A stretch of 45,199 nt of DNA from a virus: IMG/VR virus record IMGVR_UViG_3300021375_000054, positions 1-45,199 of that record, one strand, 5' to 3'. Below the pieces are notes generated by a model. That model did no database searches, was not told the origin of the DNA, and saw only the letters and a program-made list of their open reading frames with translations. How positions within the stretch are numbered: the first letter of the stretch is position 1; every line of letters begins with the position of its first letter. A program made the position numbers and the translations under genes. Positions 1 to 7,338 of this stretch are shown one piece after another.

Positions 1-1
1 T

Positions 2-217
2 CTAGAGGGTTATTATTATATAGAGGAAAGTTTATACATCGATGAGGCTAACTCGCTTCATTCGTTCTGTACGTGGATTGATGACCACATCGGTGGCGCA
101 GGTCCAGTTAATATTGATATGCTTTGGTTAGGTTTTAAATACCCGGAAGTAGATAGATATTCTGAAGCTTGTGTAGAAATCAAGAAACAAATGGATGAAA
201 TTAAATCATACTGCTAA
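2..217 (+). CDS. 3' end of an unrecognised phage protein (5'-truncated by window edge)
   Basis: An open frame runs from the left edge (first complete codon at base 2) to TAA at 215-217, giving the last 71 residues of a protein whose start lies outside the window. The tail is acidic with aromatic residues and ends in a Lys-rich stretch finishing IKSYC. The next gene starts one base after this stop, so the two are probably cotranscribed. I do not recognise the family. The evidence for coding is the uninterrupted frame, ordinary amino-acid composition and tight spacing to the following gene. Confidence 0.6.
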   Translation, partial: LEGYYYIEESLYIDEANSLHSFCTWIDDHIGGAGPVNIDMLWLGFKYPEVDRYSEACVEIKKQMDEIKSYC

Positions 218-218
218 T

Positions 219-377
219 ATGGAAAGTAAAACCTTTAAATGTTGTATTTGCGACGAGCTCATTCTAAATGAGTATGGTAATAACCCATGGCCTGTAAAAG
301 ATACAGGTAAATGTTGTAATATATGTAACGAAACCGAAGTTATCCCTGCTAGAATTGATTACTATTTAGCAGGCTAA
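219..377 (+). CDS. Small CxxC zinc-ribbon-like phage protein (52 aa)
   Basis: The protein has two cysteine pairs, C8-x-x-C11 and C33-x-x-C36 (with extra C9 and C32), around a GNNPWPV segment, and ends VIPARIDYYLAG. The CxxC...GNNPWP...G-CCxxCN pattern matches small conserved phage proteins that look like structural zinc ribbons; no biochemical role is known to me. The start is taken at ATG 219, one base after the upstream stop. An in-frame ATG at 195 would overlap the upstream gene and add eight non-conserved residues. It is probably cotranscribed with both plus-strand neighbours. The zinc-binding call is inferred from cysteine spacing. Confidence 0.7.
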   Translation: MESKTFKCCICDELILNEYGNNPWPVKDTGKCCNICNETEVIPARIDYYLAG

Positions 378-390
378 TCCAAACAAAAAA

Positions 391-399
391 GAGGAGGTG
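391..399 (+). promoter_or_regulatory. Strong Shine-Dalgarno site
   Basis: GAGGAGGTG lies a few bases upstream of ATG 403 and is an almost perfect complement to the canonical anti-Shine-Dalgarno. The starts of the minus-strand structural genes I inspected have AT-rich leaders without such a site, so this one is an outlier. It also supports the reality of the short gene behind it. Confidence 0.7.
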
Positions 400-402
400 C
401 CT

Positions 403-555
403 ATGTCATGGGCCCACAGACCTTGGGAGATGCAATCCCAACAACGAGACAGAATGGAATGGGAAAGACGTGAATGGAAGCGTCGTGAGCTCGAAGAAGA
501 GCTTAGAAGAGAAGATCAAAAGGAGGCTTTGAGAAGAAAGTTGAAAAAAGATTGA
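403..555 (+). CDS. Small highly charged helical protein (50 aa), unknown function
   Basis: The reading frame runs from ATG 403 to TGA 553-555. After a Trp-rich N-terminus (MSWAHRPWEM) the protein is almost entirely Arg, Glu, Lys and Gln, with repeated E/R runs typical of a single long charged alpha helix. It has no signal peptide or membrane segment. The consensus ribosome binding site just upstream is the best evidence that it is translated, probably to a high level. It is the last of three plus-strand genes and faces the convergent minus-strand block. A role as a small host-takeover or nucleic-acid-binding protein is possible but is guesswork. Confidence 0.65.
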   Translation: MSWAHRPWEMQSQQRDRMEWERREWKRRELEEELRREDQKEALRRKLKKD

Positions 556-707
556 ATAGATTTGAAACCTTTTCTCCAGAGTCGCATATAAGGCATGTCT
601 TTAAGGCCAAAGAAAGATAAGTACCATTCCAGGGCTGGAAGCAGAGACTAGGCTGAAGGCAGAGATTTGGTACAGTTCTGGGCTTTCGCGGCTTGAAGCA
701 GACTTGG
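556..707. other. Convergent intergenic region with short imperfect repeats and weak hairpins
   Basis: This 152-bp gap separates the plus-strand genes from the stop of the minus-strand resolvase. It looks more GC-rich than its surroundings. It holds a perfect inverted repeat TTCCAG-GG-CTGGAA (627-640), and at its right border a 6-bp stem CAGACT/AGTCTG (699-715) that overlaps the resolvase stop and is followed by a short T run. Either could contribute to termination of the converging transcripts, but neither is a textbook terminator. I see no convincing ORF or tRNA here. Confidence 0.4.
634..707. repeat. Three imperfect 17-nt direct repeats
   Basis: Copies are GCTGGAAGCAGAGACTA (634-650), GCTGAAGGCAGAGATTT (652-668) and GCTTGAAGCAGACTTGG (691-707). 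The first two are spaced 18 nt apart. They sit in the non-coding convergent gap, and the function is unknown. Confidence 0.45.
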
Positions 708-1379
708 TTAGTCTGGCAAATTTTCCCCAAGTTGCTGAAGCAAATAATGATTAAGGAACCAGGCATCGACTAGATCGTCAAATGGCTTTGGCACTTTCTT
801 AACCTCTCCAATCTCATCTACACAATACTTAAATAGAGGACTGTTAGCTAACTCAGAAGACTGACAAACATTATCTAGGAATGACATCCAAAGAGCTAAC
901 TTATTCATATTCCCTTTACCTGCATGTTTCTTAATTGTAGTAGGTGCAACGGTCAGTAAATTTTTGACCTCGAGTTGGCTTATCATTTGTTCTTTTAGAA
1001 TTGCAGCTCCTGCTGCCATGTCAATCATATTATTAGTTCCCATTTTAGAACCATACGATGTACCTTCGAATGCAATATGATAATCTTGTTTCGTCTGCGT
1101 GATATTGACAATCAGGTTAATGATGTCATCTGCAGTCTTAATATATCTTTTGATTTTTGCGAACTCGTTCTTTGAGTAATCACCAACCACTAATTTCCAA
1201 TCGGGTTGATGAACTAGGGTCACATCTGAGAATGTGCCTATTTCTTCTTGTCGTTTCTGTTCGGCTTTTGTTCCTGAGCCAGCTTTAATATATGAGATAA
1301 AGTGATATTCATTCGTATCAGATTGCCAGACACAAATACCAGGGGAATTAAGCGAGAAGTCAACTGTAACTAAATTCAA
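708..1379 (-). CDS. RuvC-like Holliday junction resolvase (RNase H fold)
   Basis: The protein has the order of acidic motifs seen in RuvC-type nucleases: a first strand LVTVDFSLN with the catalytic Asp (about D7), an Ile/Ala-Phe-Glu motif (AFEGTSYGS), the segment APTTIKKHAGKGNMNK that resembles the RuvC PxxVKKxxxGxGxAxK region, and a C-terminal DDLVDAWFL with the last acidic pair. It would resolve branched DNA during phage recombination or packaging. No ATG is available in the N-terminal part of the frame. I chose TTG at 1379, one base after the upstream stop, because it places the catalytic Asp near residue 7 as in the family. A GTG at 1418 would overlap the upstream gene by 38 nt. It is the last gene of the late minus-strand block. 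Confidence 0.75.
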   Translation of the reverse strand: MNLVTVDFSLNSPGICVWQSDTNEYHFISYIKAGSGTKAEQKRQEEIGTFSDVTLVHQPDWKLVVGDYSKNEFAKIKRYIKTADDIINLIVNITQTKQDYHIAFEGTSYGSKMGTNNMIDMAAGAAILKEQMISQLEVKNLLTVAPTTIKKHAGKGNMNKLALWMSFLDNVCQSSELANSPLFKYCVDEIGEVKKVPKPFDDLVDAWFLNHYLLQQLGENLPD

Positions 1380-1380
1380 T

Positions 1381-1752
1381 TTAGAATCTTTTACCAAACG
1401 CAGCACCAAGAGCGGCACCGACTAATCTGGAGGTTAATAAATCGTAGAATATACCTTTTTGAATACCAAGTACTTTGGCTAACATCTTACCGACAGATTT
1501 ACCTAAAGCAAAACCGGTTAAACCACCGATAATAGAACCTAATAGACCTTCGTTGATTATATCTTCTTCTAGTCTATCTAGATCAAATTCACCAGTCTCT
1601 TCATTTAAGTATTGTTTTACAAATTCTTCTAGAGCTTGATCAACTTTTGCCTCTAATTCAGGAGTCCACTCAGACTGCAGACCCTCTTGTAAGAGTTGCA
1701 TGTCAACCTCTGTGATCTGTTGTTCAACTAAGTAATCATTAAATGTTTTCAT
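1381..1752 (-). CDS. Glycine-zipper membrane-associated protein (123 aa), unknown function
   Basis: The N-terminal two thirds are acidic and helical (many Glu and Leu), starting MKTFNDYLVEQQ. The C-terminal third has two glycine-zipper stretches (GSIIGGLTGFALGKSVGK and LVGAALGAAFGKRF) with small residues every four positions, typical of membrane-inserting or tightly packed helices. It lies between a tail-tube-fold gene and the RuvC-like gene. It could be a membrane-active protein such as a holin or ejection factor, or a small virion component. The sequence does not decide, and no family was recognised. Confidence 0.6.
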   Translation of the reverse strand: MKTFNDYLVEQQITEVDMQLLQEGLQSEWTPELEAKVDQALEEFVKQYLNEETGEFDLDRLEEDIINEGLLGSIIGGLTGFALGKSVGKMLAKVLGIQKGIFYDLLTSRLVGAALGAAFGKRF

Positions 1753-1766
1753 AATGTATATATCTT

Positions 1767-2318
1767 TTAATCTATTTCTAATCTTAGGTCTAGTTTATTG
1801 TAGAAGAAACTACATTCAAATGTATTAAAATCTGCAACATTCTCTGCCATATTTAGATTTAACTCGTTTATTGAGTTCATAATTATTTTATTGAATTCCA
1901 TGTATGCAACTGAAGCACCTTCACCGTCTAAAATCCTTAGAGTCATAGGTTCAATATAAGGCTCTTTAGTTTGTCTAGCATAATAGTATAAAAGCGTATC
2001 CATCATAATCCAATAATTAATGAATCCATCCAGTAACTGAAAAGTCACTGTAAATTCTCTTGTTATTGTATTTTGAATTGGTACCGCACCTCTATGATAC
2101 CTTGTTGTACCATCATTATCTGCCTGAGTAACTGGGTCAAATGTAATACCAGGTATATTAAGACCTTGGATAGAATAATTAACAAAATCAATTGGTTCTG
2201 CTAAAAGACCTCCAGGTACTTTATTCAAGTATGCTTTATACTTCTCAGCCACTTCATCTGGAATAAAGTTTCTTGGGAATCTAAAATCGTATGCGTTATT
2301 TCTACTATTTAATACCAT
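1767..2318 (-). CDS. Tail-tube-fold protein (gp19-like), putative
   Basis: The 183-residue protein has the pattern of T4-type tail tube monomers. There is an N-terminal arm (YDFRFPRNFIPDEVAEKY), a segment around SIQGLNIPGITF, then REFTVTFQLLDGFINYWIMM, then TLRILDGEGASVAYMEF followed by INELNLNMAENVADFNTFE and a closing ECSFFYNKLDLRLE strand. Tube proteins stack as hexamers inside the contractile sheath. The start ATG overlaps the stop of the 695-residue gene by one base (TAATG), suggesting coupled translation. Its position after fibre genes rather than beside a sheath gene means it could be a specialised tube or terminator paralogue rather than the main tube protein. Confidence 0.55.
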   Translation of the reverse strand: MVLNSRNNAYDFRFPRNFIPDEVAEKYKAYLNKVPGGLLAEPIDFVNYSIQGLNIPGITFDPVTQADNDGTTRYHRGAVPIQNTITREFTVTFQLLDGFINYWIMMDTLLYYYARQTKEPYIEPMTLRILDGEGASVAYMEFNKIIMNSINELNLNMAENVADFNTFECSFFYNKLDLRLEID

Positions 2319-4405
2319 TAGCTAAGTGTGAATTTACCTTTTGTTACCATGGTTTCATCTGTGCCATTATCTATACTAATATAGAATGTCTTAGATTGCA
2401 TACCTCTAATTGTGTTTGCGTTCTGTTCGTTTATCTTAAATAAGACTTCGCCTTTACCCATGTCAATATCTTTATTGTATACATGGTTAAACTTCAATTT
2501 AGTATTACCATCGTTAAAGGTTAATATCACTAGCTCTGCATTTTCAAAAGAGATATACTCGAAGTCATCACCTCTCTTTTTAGCAATTACAAATTTTACA
2601 TAAGTAGCAAATGGGGGAATTGAAATACTTAAGTCTCCCTCGTTTACAAATTCAGAAGTTTCTAACTCTTCAACTTCAGCTCTCATTTCTCCGGCGCCTG
2701 CGCCTGAGCCTGAGCCAATGCCTGTTAAATCTACTCTAGCACTTGAAGCAATTACATTGTACCTCTCTAAAAATACAGGTACATATTTTACAGGTCTAGG
2801 TAGATTGTCTGTGATAAAACCTTCTACTGTTTTATTAGAAGTTAAACTTGGTAATACATTATAGACTTCGGTCATTATATTCGGGCTATCAATCTTTAGC
2901 TTAGCTAATCTCTTTCCGTACCTAGCAGCTTGTGCAGTAGTTAAACTTGCTCTTTTAGTAATTTGAGTATTATCAGTTTGATTGTAAATTCTCATTGTTA
3001 CATCAATTGAGAAGTTTACAGCATTATGTGCATTTTGAATCACAGGTCTAAAGACAATAGGTGTACTAAAATCTTCATATTGTGTAAATGTATTGCTTGA
3101 AGTTTTTATTTGCGAAGTACCCACTTGTTCAAATACGTCAACATCGAATATTACAACAATATCGTCTGACGAAGATTGTATTCTACTTAAAATATGCCCC
3201 TCAAACCCTGCTAAAGAGTTATCTTTCTCACCATAAATTTTAAAATAATCTCCATCTTCAGCATCTTCAACTACAACTGTAAAGTCAACAAACTCGTCTT
3301 CTCTAGAAACTGTAAATGCATTCTCCTCTCCAGTATAAACAAAGTCATACCCATTAATAGTTTCTAATCTATCTAAGAGTTTAAAAGATATATTATAGTT
3401 AGAGTTAGTATTTAAGTCACTTCCGTTAAGTGTACCATCTCCATAAAATCTATCTAAGAATTCTTGGTTTTGTCCAACTAAAGCTGGAAGTTTAATGTTA
3501 ATATACTTTGACCAAAGAGTCTCACCTAAAATAAAAGGTCTAGGATTAGAGAACTCATAGTTACTTTGGTTTAAGTAAACTAACTGAGTTAAAAAGTTTT
3601 TAACTTGTGTCTGTCTATCAACGCTAACCTCAAATAGGAAACCTTCATATCCTCTAGCATCAAATGAAAAGCCAGACCTTAAGTGAAGCCTTACAGTATC
3701 ATATAAGATAAAGTTAATATTCTGAGTTGCGTCTTGTTGATAGTTCAACATGTCGTTTTCTCTAGAACCAGTCCACTCTACTGAGTTATTAATGAAATTA
3801 AGCTGCTCATAATTACCAGTTGAATCATAGCCTATAAGAGCGTATTTAGTTTTATTATCCCCAGGTACATTAACTGCATGGTATCTACCAATAGTTTGGT
3901 TAATATCATTTCCAGTTGCTTCATCTGGCGATGCAAATAGAGGGTTAGCTCTAGTATCAACCACAATTTTACCACCCTTTAATCCAGGGTAAGAGTATTC
4001 CGCCGTGCCGTTTACATTAGGAGTAAATTCACCGATCTGAGTTATTGCTGAATAAGAGTAAATACCTAAACTACCGCTAATTGAAAAATCAGCTGGATTA
4101 GCTAAAGCACTTAAATCAAATTTATATGTTTTACCGTTTTGTAATAGTAAAGTTCTAGCGGCAAAGTTTTCTACTGCTAAATAACCGGATATAGAGGTTA
4201 CATCAAAGTTCACTACATCAGCACCTAACTCATTAATTAAATGTCTAGTACTAAATGGATCTCCTTGAACCGTGTCTAAGAATTTAACCTCACTACCATT
4301 ATCATCTACTTCAATACGAAACTTTTCAGGATCGTTTTGGTCGTGGTAGATAAACTCAAGTAGAATGTCTTGGTCTATTCTAAAATATCTGGATGATTGC
4401 GCCAT
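2318..4405 (-). CDS. Large virion structural protein, unrecognised (695 aa)
   Basis: This mostly beta-rich protein starts with SSRYFRIDQDILLEFIYHD and has many short Tyr/Asp/Asn-rich strands, as in baseplate or fibre subunits. It has no signal peptide or membrane segment. Near residue 570 a flexible Gly/Ser/Ala linker (GSGSGAGAGE) separates the main body from a C-terminal domain of about 110 residues (SISIPPFATYVKFVIAKK to KGKFTLS). The same GSGAGAGE string occurs in the 1223-residue protein. It is three bases from the spanin-like gene upstream and overlaps the tube-fold gene downstream. It is most likely a tail-fibre or baseplate accessory protein; the exact role is unknown. Confidence 0.65.
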   Translation of the reverse strand: MAQSSRYFRIDQDILLEFIYHDQNDPEKFRIEVDDNGSEVKFLDTVQGDPFSTRHLINELGADVVNFDVTSISGYLAVENFAARTLLLQNGKTYKFDLSALANPADFSISGSLGIYSYSAITQIGEFTPNVNGTAEYSYPGLKGGKIVVDTRANPLFASPDEATGNDINQTIGRYHAVNVPGDNKTKYALIGYDSTGNYEQLNFINNSVEWTGSRENDMLNYQQDATQNINFILYDTVRLHLRSGFSFDARGYEGFLFEVSVDRQTQVKNFLTQLVYLNQSNYEFSNPRPFILGETLWSKYINIKLPALVGQNQEFLDRFYGDGTLNGSDLNTNSNYNISFKLLDRLETINGYDFVYTGEENAFTVSREDEFVDFTVVVEDAEDGDYFKIYGEKDNSLAGFEGHILSRIQSSSDDIVVIFDVDVFEQVGTSQIKTSSNTFTQYEDFSTPIVFRPVIQNAHNAVNFSIDVTMRIYNQTDNTQITKRASLTTAQAARYGKRLAKLKIDSPNIMTEVYNVLPSLTSNKTVEGFITDNLPRPVKYVPVFLERYNVIASSARVDLTGIGSGSGAGAGEMRAEVEELETSEFVNEGDLSISIPPFATYVKFVIAKKRGDDFEYISFENAELVILTFNDGNTKLKFNHVYNKDIDMGKGEVLFKINEQNANTIRGMQSKTFYISIDNGTDETMVTKGKFTLS

Positions 4406-4408
4406 GTT

Positions 4409-5215
4409 TTAAAATTGTAAAAATTTCGGTGACCAGTAAAGTCCAACACCAATCGATGGTCCTGTACTAATTACTTGATCGTTATTCAGGTTAATACCAT
4501 ATCCAACACCAAAGCCAACTAGCCACCTAGATTTCTTTTGGTCTCTTCTATTTAATCTGCTATTAACCAGATTTATATTTTCAATATCTTTAATCTCTAA
4601 TCCAGGATAACTAGTCGATAGCTTTAACCTATCAGCTCCGTCTACATTTTCAATTGCTGCCATCAGGCTTAGAGTTTGTTTTAATTCAAACTTAGTTTCC
4701 AATACTTTAAATTGTTCAAATTCATATTTAAAAGTAGAGAATCCTGTTAGTTCTCTAGAGTTACCATCACCAAAATCTTCTGATGACGCAAACGTAACCT
4801 TAGTAGTTGTTGTGTCTATAGTCTCAGTTGTTGTAGTTACACTTAGACTATCTTTAATTTCTAAGTTAGCTGAGATTAATGAGTTAACCTCTTTTAAATC
4901 ATTATTAAGTGCTAACGCTTTTTTATACTTCTTCGTTAACTTAGCTTGGCTAGATTCCATATTTGATAAATCAAATTCATAAGATCTAATCTGAGCAAGT
5001 TGATCGCCATTATCATTTCTTAGTATCGTAACAGAGTCTTGAGCTGCTTTAAAATTATTAAGTTGTCTACCCGCATCTTCTTGTGCTAATTTGACGTCTT
5101 GTTTTAAATTCTCAATACTATTACACTGTCTAAGAAATAACATAACGACAAGAGCTCCAGCAATAAATGTTACTAGAGTCTTATTCGAGAGTATGTTTTT
5201 TATTTTGTCTTTCAT
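4409..5215 (-). CDS. Membrane-anchored coiled-coil protein, spanin-like candidate (268 aa)
   Basis: A short basic N-terminus is followed by one membrane segment (about residues 13-29, TLVTFIAGALVVMLFL), then a long coiled coil (about 32-120), a Thr/Ser-rich stretch, and a C-terminal beta region ending in alternating Gly and hydrophobic residues (GFGVGYGINLNN, then IGVGLYWSP). This layout occurs in single-pass proteins of Bacteroidota phages and prophages that are candidate Rz-like inner-membrane spanins. The Gly-rich C-terminus resembles outer-membrane or periplasmic beta strands. A spanin would connect inner and outer membranes at lysis. No endolysin or holin was recognised next to it, so the lysis role is an inference. 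An N-anchored protein tied to tail-fibre assembly is the alternative. Confidence 0.5.
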   Translation of the reverse strand: MKDKIKNILSNKTLVTFIAGALVVMLFLRQCNSIENLKQDVKLAQEDAGRQLNNFKAAQDSVTILRNDNGDQLAQIRSYEFDLSNMESSQAKLTKKYKKALALNNDLKEVNSLISANLEIKDSLSVTTTTETIDTTTTKVTFASSEDFGDGNSRELTGFSTFKYEFEQFKVLETKFELKQTLSLMAAIENVDGADRLKLSTSYPGLEIKDIENINLVNSRLNRRDQKKSRWLVGFGVGYGINLNNDQVISTGPSIGVGLYWSPKFLQF

Positions 5216-5225
5216 AATTTTAATT

Positions 5226-7334
5226 TTAACATGCAGAACCTTGTGTTACTGTTACACTAGCACCACCTATCGCCTGAAGCGATGAATAGATCTGAGCTGG
5301 CGGCGCAGATGTACATATTTGTGTGGTCGAGTATGAACCAATTTGTACACTTAAATCACCGTAACCATCACAGTTAGGTACACCCTGAAGTGTTCCGCTC
5401 ACGTACGTGGTACTTTGGTTCATTAATGTATAATTCGTACAACCAGAGCCTGAACCTGAGCCTGAACTTGCAGTTGTTGTAGCTACTGTAGCTGAACTGC
5501 TCCATCTAGCGTATAATTGCAAGTGGTCGTAAATACCATCTGTACCGGTAAACGCACTCGTTGGAGGTACTGCACCTGGGGCGTATGACGTACCAGTGCC
5601 CATGTAACTAGTATTCCATGTATCGAATGTATAACCTGATCTAGTGAATGAGTTAGCAGCTACTGTTAGACCAGCTCCACCAGTACCAGCTCCTGTACCG
5701 GATCCAGTTCCGCCATTAGGGTCGTAACTAATCTTGTATGCAGGTGCACCAACTGCAGTAGCCTGTGCAATCACTTGTTGTCCTGCGTTACTATATCCAC
5801 TAGGTACTTGAAGAACTAAAGAATAAGTATTTGAACCTTCTGCCATAGTTGATGGGTTAAACGTTACTACGCTAGGACCATTCTGTGCCCAAGTATATTG
5901 GGTTGTGCTACCTTCTAAACCATCACTAACACTTAAGTTAGCCATAGAAGCCGTATATAATGGTAGAGTAGTAGCTGCAGTTGCTTGAGTTGTAGCTGCA
6001 GTTGCTTGAGTTGTAGCTGCAGTTGCTTGAGTTGTAGCTGCAGTCGCATTTACACCCACTTGAATTATAGAAATACTATCAGTTATACTCGAATTACTTG
6101 GGTGTGTAATTGCAATTACACCAGATCTTTGGCTTGTGCTTGTATTTTCTGCAACTGTAAATTCAGCTCTATTATTATTTGCACCTCCAGAATAAGTATT
6201 AAATGTTATCCATGATGGAGCTGTAACTAAACCAGAATTTAAAAGTTGTCCAGCAACTCCGTCAATTAGGTAAAGGAAGCTTTGACTACTTGCACTAGCA
6301 CTTACACCTGAACTTGGAGTCCATGTTACTGAATCAAATTCAATTGTTTGTGCAGCTACCGTAGTAGTTGCTGAAGTTGCTTGAGTTGTAGTTGCACTAC
6401 TGCCAGTCCAAGGATCTCCGTTAACATCTACTTCAACGTCTTCTCCGTTTGTAATTTCAATTGAGTTACCGTAAACAGAACCATCGTAATTTACTTCGAT
6501 GTTATCAGTTGGGTTTAGAGTAATTGTACCACTATATCCGCCACCTCCACATGGAGACATACAGAATGGAGTCCAACTTACTGTACCTGCATTATCTACT
6601 GCACCCCAGTATTGGCCTTGGTAATATCTAACCATACCAGCTTCTGGGCTAGCAATTGCACTTTCCGGTAATTTGAATGTAGAGTTTGCACCAAGAAAAT
6701 ATACGTTAGTGCCTGTACCATTACCTATTGAAAACTTATCAGTTCCTAAACTAAATTCAACAGTTTCAGCTGGGTTATTAAGGTTTGAACCAAATGTTTC
6801 AGCCAGTTTATATTTAACAAATGTATTTCCATCACCATCAACTTCTTCCGAAGATTCAAGAGTAATAGAAACATTATTTACAGTTCCGTTAATAGGTCCA
6901 TGCCAAAATGTAAGATATTCATCTGAAGTAGAGGCATGTTTACCAATAACTAAAGTTGATCTTAAACCAGTTAAGCCGTCATTATTATTTACATTGTCAT
7001 AAGTCTGATCTCCTAAGAAAATTACAGGATGATAAGTATCGCTCTCTAATTTTGGCTTAAGTATTACGTAATCTGGATTTGCTGCGTTACTAGGGTTAAC
7101 AGGAATTGTTTCCCATCTAGAAGTTGTAGTTCCAGTCTCACCTTTTAAACCTTGAGCACCTTTTTGTCCTTTAGCACCAGTTTGTCCTACTGAGCCCTGA
7201 GAGCCTTTTGTACCTTTTTGTCCTATTGGCCCACCTCCATTCGCAAGAATCTGGTCAAAGTTATAGTTAACCTTTTCCCACTTGATCTGGCTTGAGTCGC
7301 TAGGGTGTAGTATTTCTTGAATGTTTATGGCCAT
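5226..7334 (-). CDS. Collagen-like, BACON-containing tail fibre/adhesin (702 aa)
   Basis: The N-terminus (QIKWEKVNYNFDQIL) resembles fibre attachment regions. A collagen-like Gly-X-Y run follows (about residues 35-68, starting GPIGQKGTKGSQGS). A beta region leads to a BACON-like domain (about 320-430, with WITF, AEFTVAENTSTSQRSGVIAI and IIQVG). Next come a TQATAAT tandem linker (about 433-454), a domain with LSVSDGLEG, and a Listeria-Bacteroides (Flg_new/InlB-B-like) repeat (about 533-610, YDPNGG...GYTFDTW...LYARW). A Cys-containing C-terminal domain follows a SGSGSGSG linker. BACON and Flg_new modules are associated with carbohydrate or surface binding, so the likely role is host-cell recognition. 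It lies directly after the 2809-residue gene and shares modules with it. Confidence 0.75.
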   Translation of the reverse strand: MAINIQEILHPSDSSQIKWEKVNYNFDQILANGGGPIGQKGTKGSQGSVGQTGAKGQKGAQGLKGETGTTTSRWETIPVNPSNAANPDYVILKPKLESDTYHPVIFLGDQTYDNVNNNDGLTGLRSTLVIGKHASTSDEYLTFWHGPINGTVNNVSITLESSEEVDGDGNTFVKYKLAETFGSNLNNPAETVEFSLGTDKFSIGNGTGTNVYFLGANSTFKLPESAIASPEAGMVRYYQGQYWGAVDNAGTVSWTPFCMSPCGGGGYSGTITLNPTDNIEVNYDGSVYGNSIEITNGEDVEVDVNGDPWTGSSATTTQATSATTTVAAQTIEFDSVTWTPSSGVSASASSQSFLYLIDGVAGQLLNSGLVTAPSWITFNTYSGGANNNRAEFTVAENTSTSQRSGVIAITHPSNSSITDSISIIQVGVNATAATTQATAATTQATAATTQATAATTLPLYTASMANLSVSDGLEGSTTQYTWAQNGPSVVTFNPSTMAEGSNTYSLVLQVPSGYSNAGQQVIAQATAVGAPAYKISYDPNGGTGSGTGAGTGGAGLTVAANSFTRSGYTFDTWNTSYMGTGTSYAPGAVPPTSAFTGTDGIYDHLQLYARWSSSATVATTTASSGSGSGSGCTNYTLMNQSTTYVSGTLQGVPNCDGYGDLSVQIGSYSTTQICTSAPPAQIYSSLQAIGGASVTVTQGSAC
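5971..6044 (-). repeat. 21-nt tandem repeat encoding TQATAAT
   Basis: Three perfect 21-nt copies (5971-5991, 5992-6012, 6013-6033; plus-strand unit GTAGCTGCAGTTGCTTGAGT plus T) are followed by a partial fourth. In the fibre gene they encode a TQATAAT heptapeptide repeat linking the BACON-like domain to the next domain. Perfect identity at DNA level suggests recent expansion by slippage. A related non-identical stretch (TTTQATSATTT) occurs before the BACON domain near 6350-6400. Confidence 0.9.
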
Positions 7335-7338
7335 GTCC

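Noticed and set aside
503-766. Minus-strand ORF of 87 residues across the convergent gap
   Set aside because: It overlaps a better-supported plus-strand gene and the resolvase end, has low-quality composition, and no clear start context.
5971-6044. CRISPR-like array
   Set aside because: The 21-nt units are contiguous with no spacers and in frame within a coding gene.
5985-6215. Plus-strand Cys/Ser-rich ORF
   Set aside because: It is the antisense reading of the TQATAAT tandem repeats of the fibre gene; the Cys repeats are an artefact.
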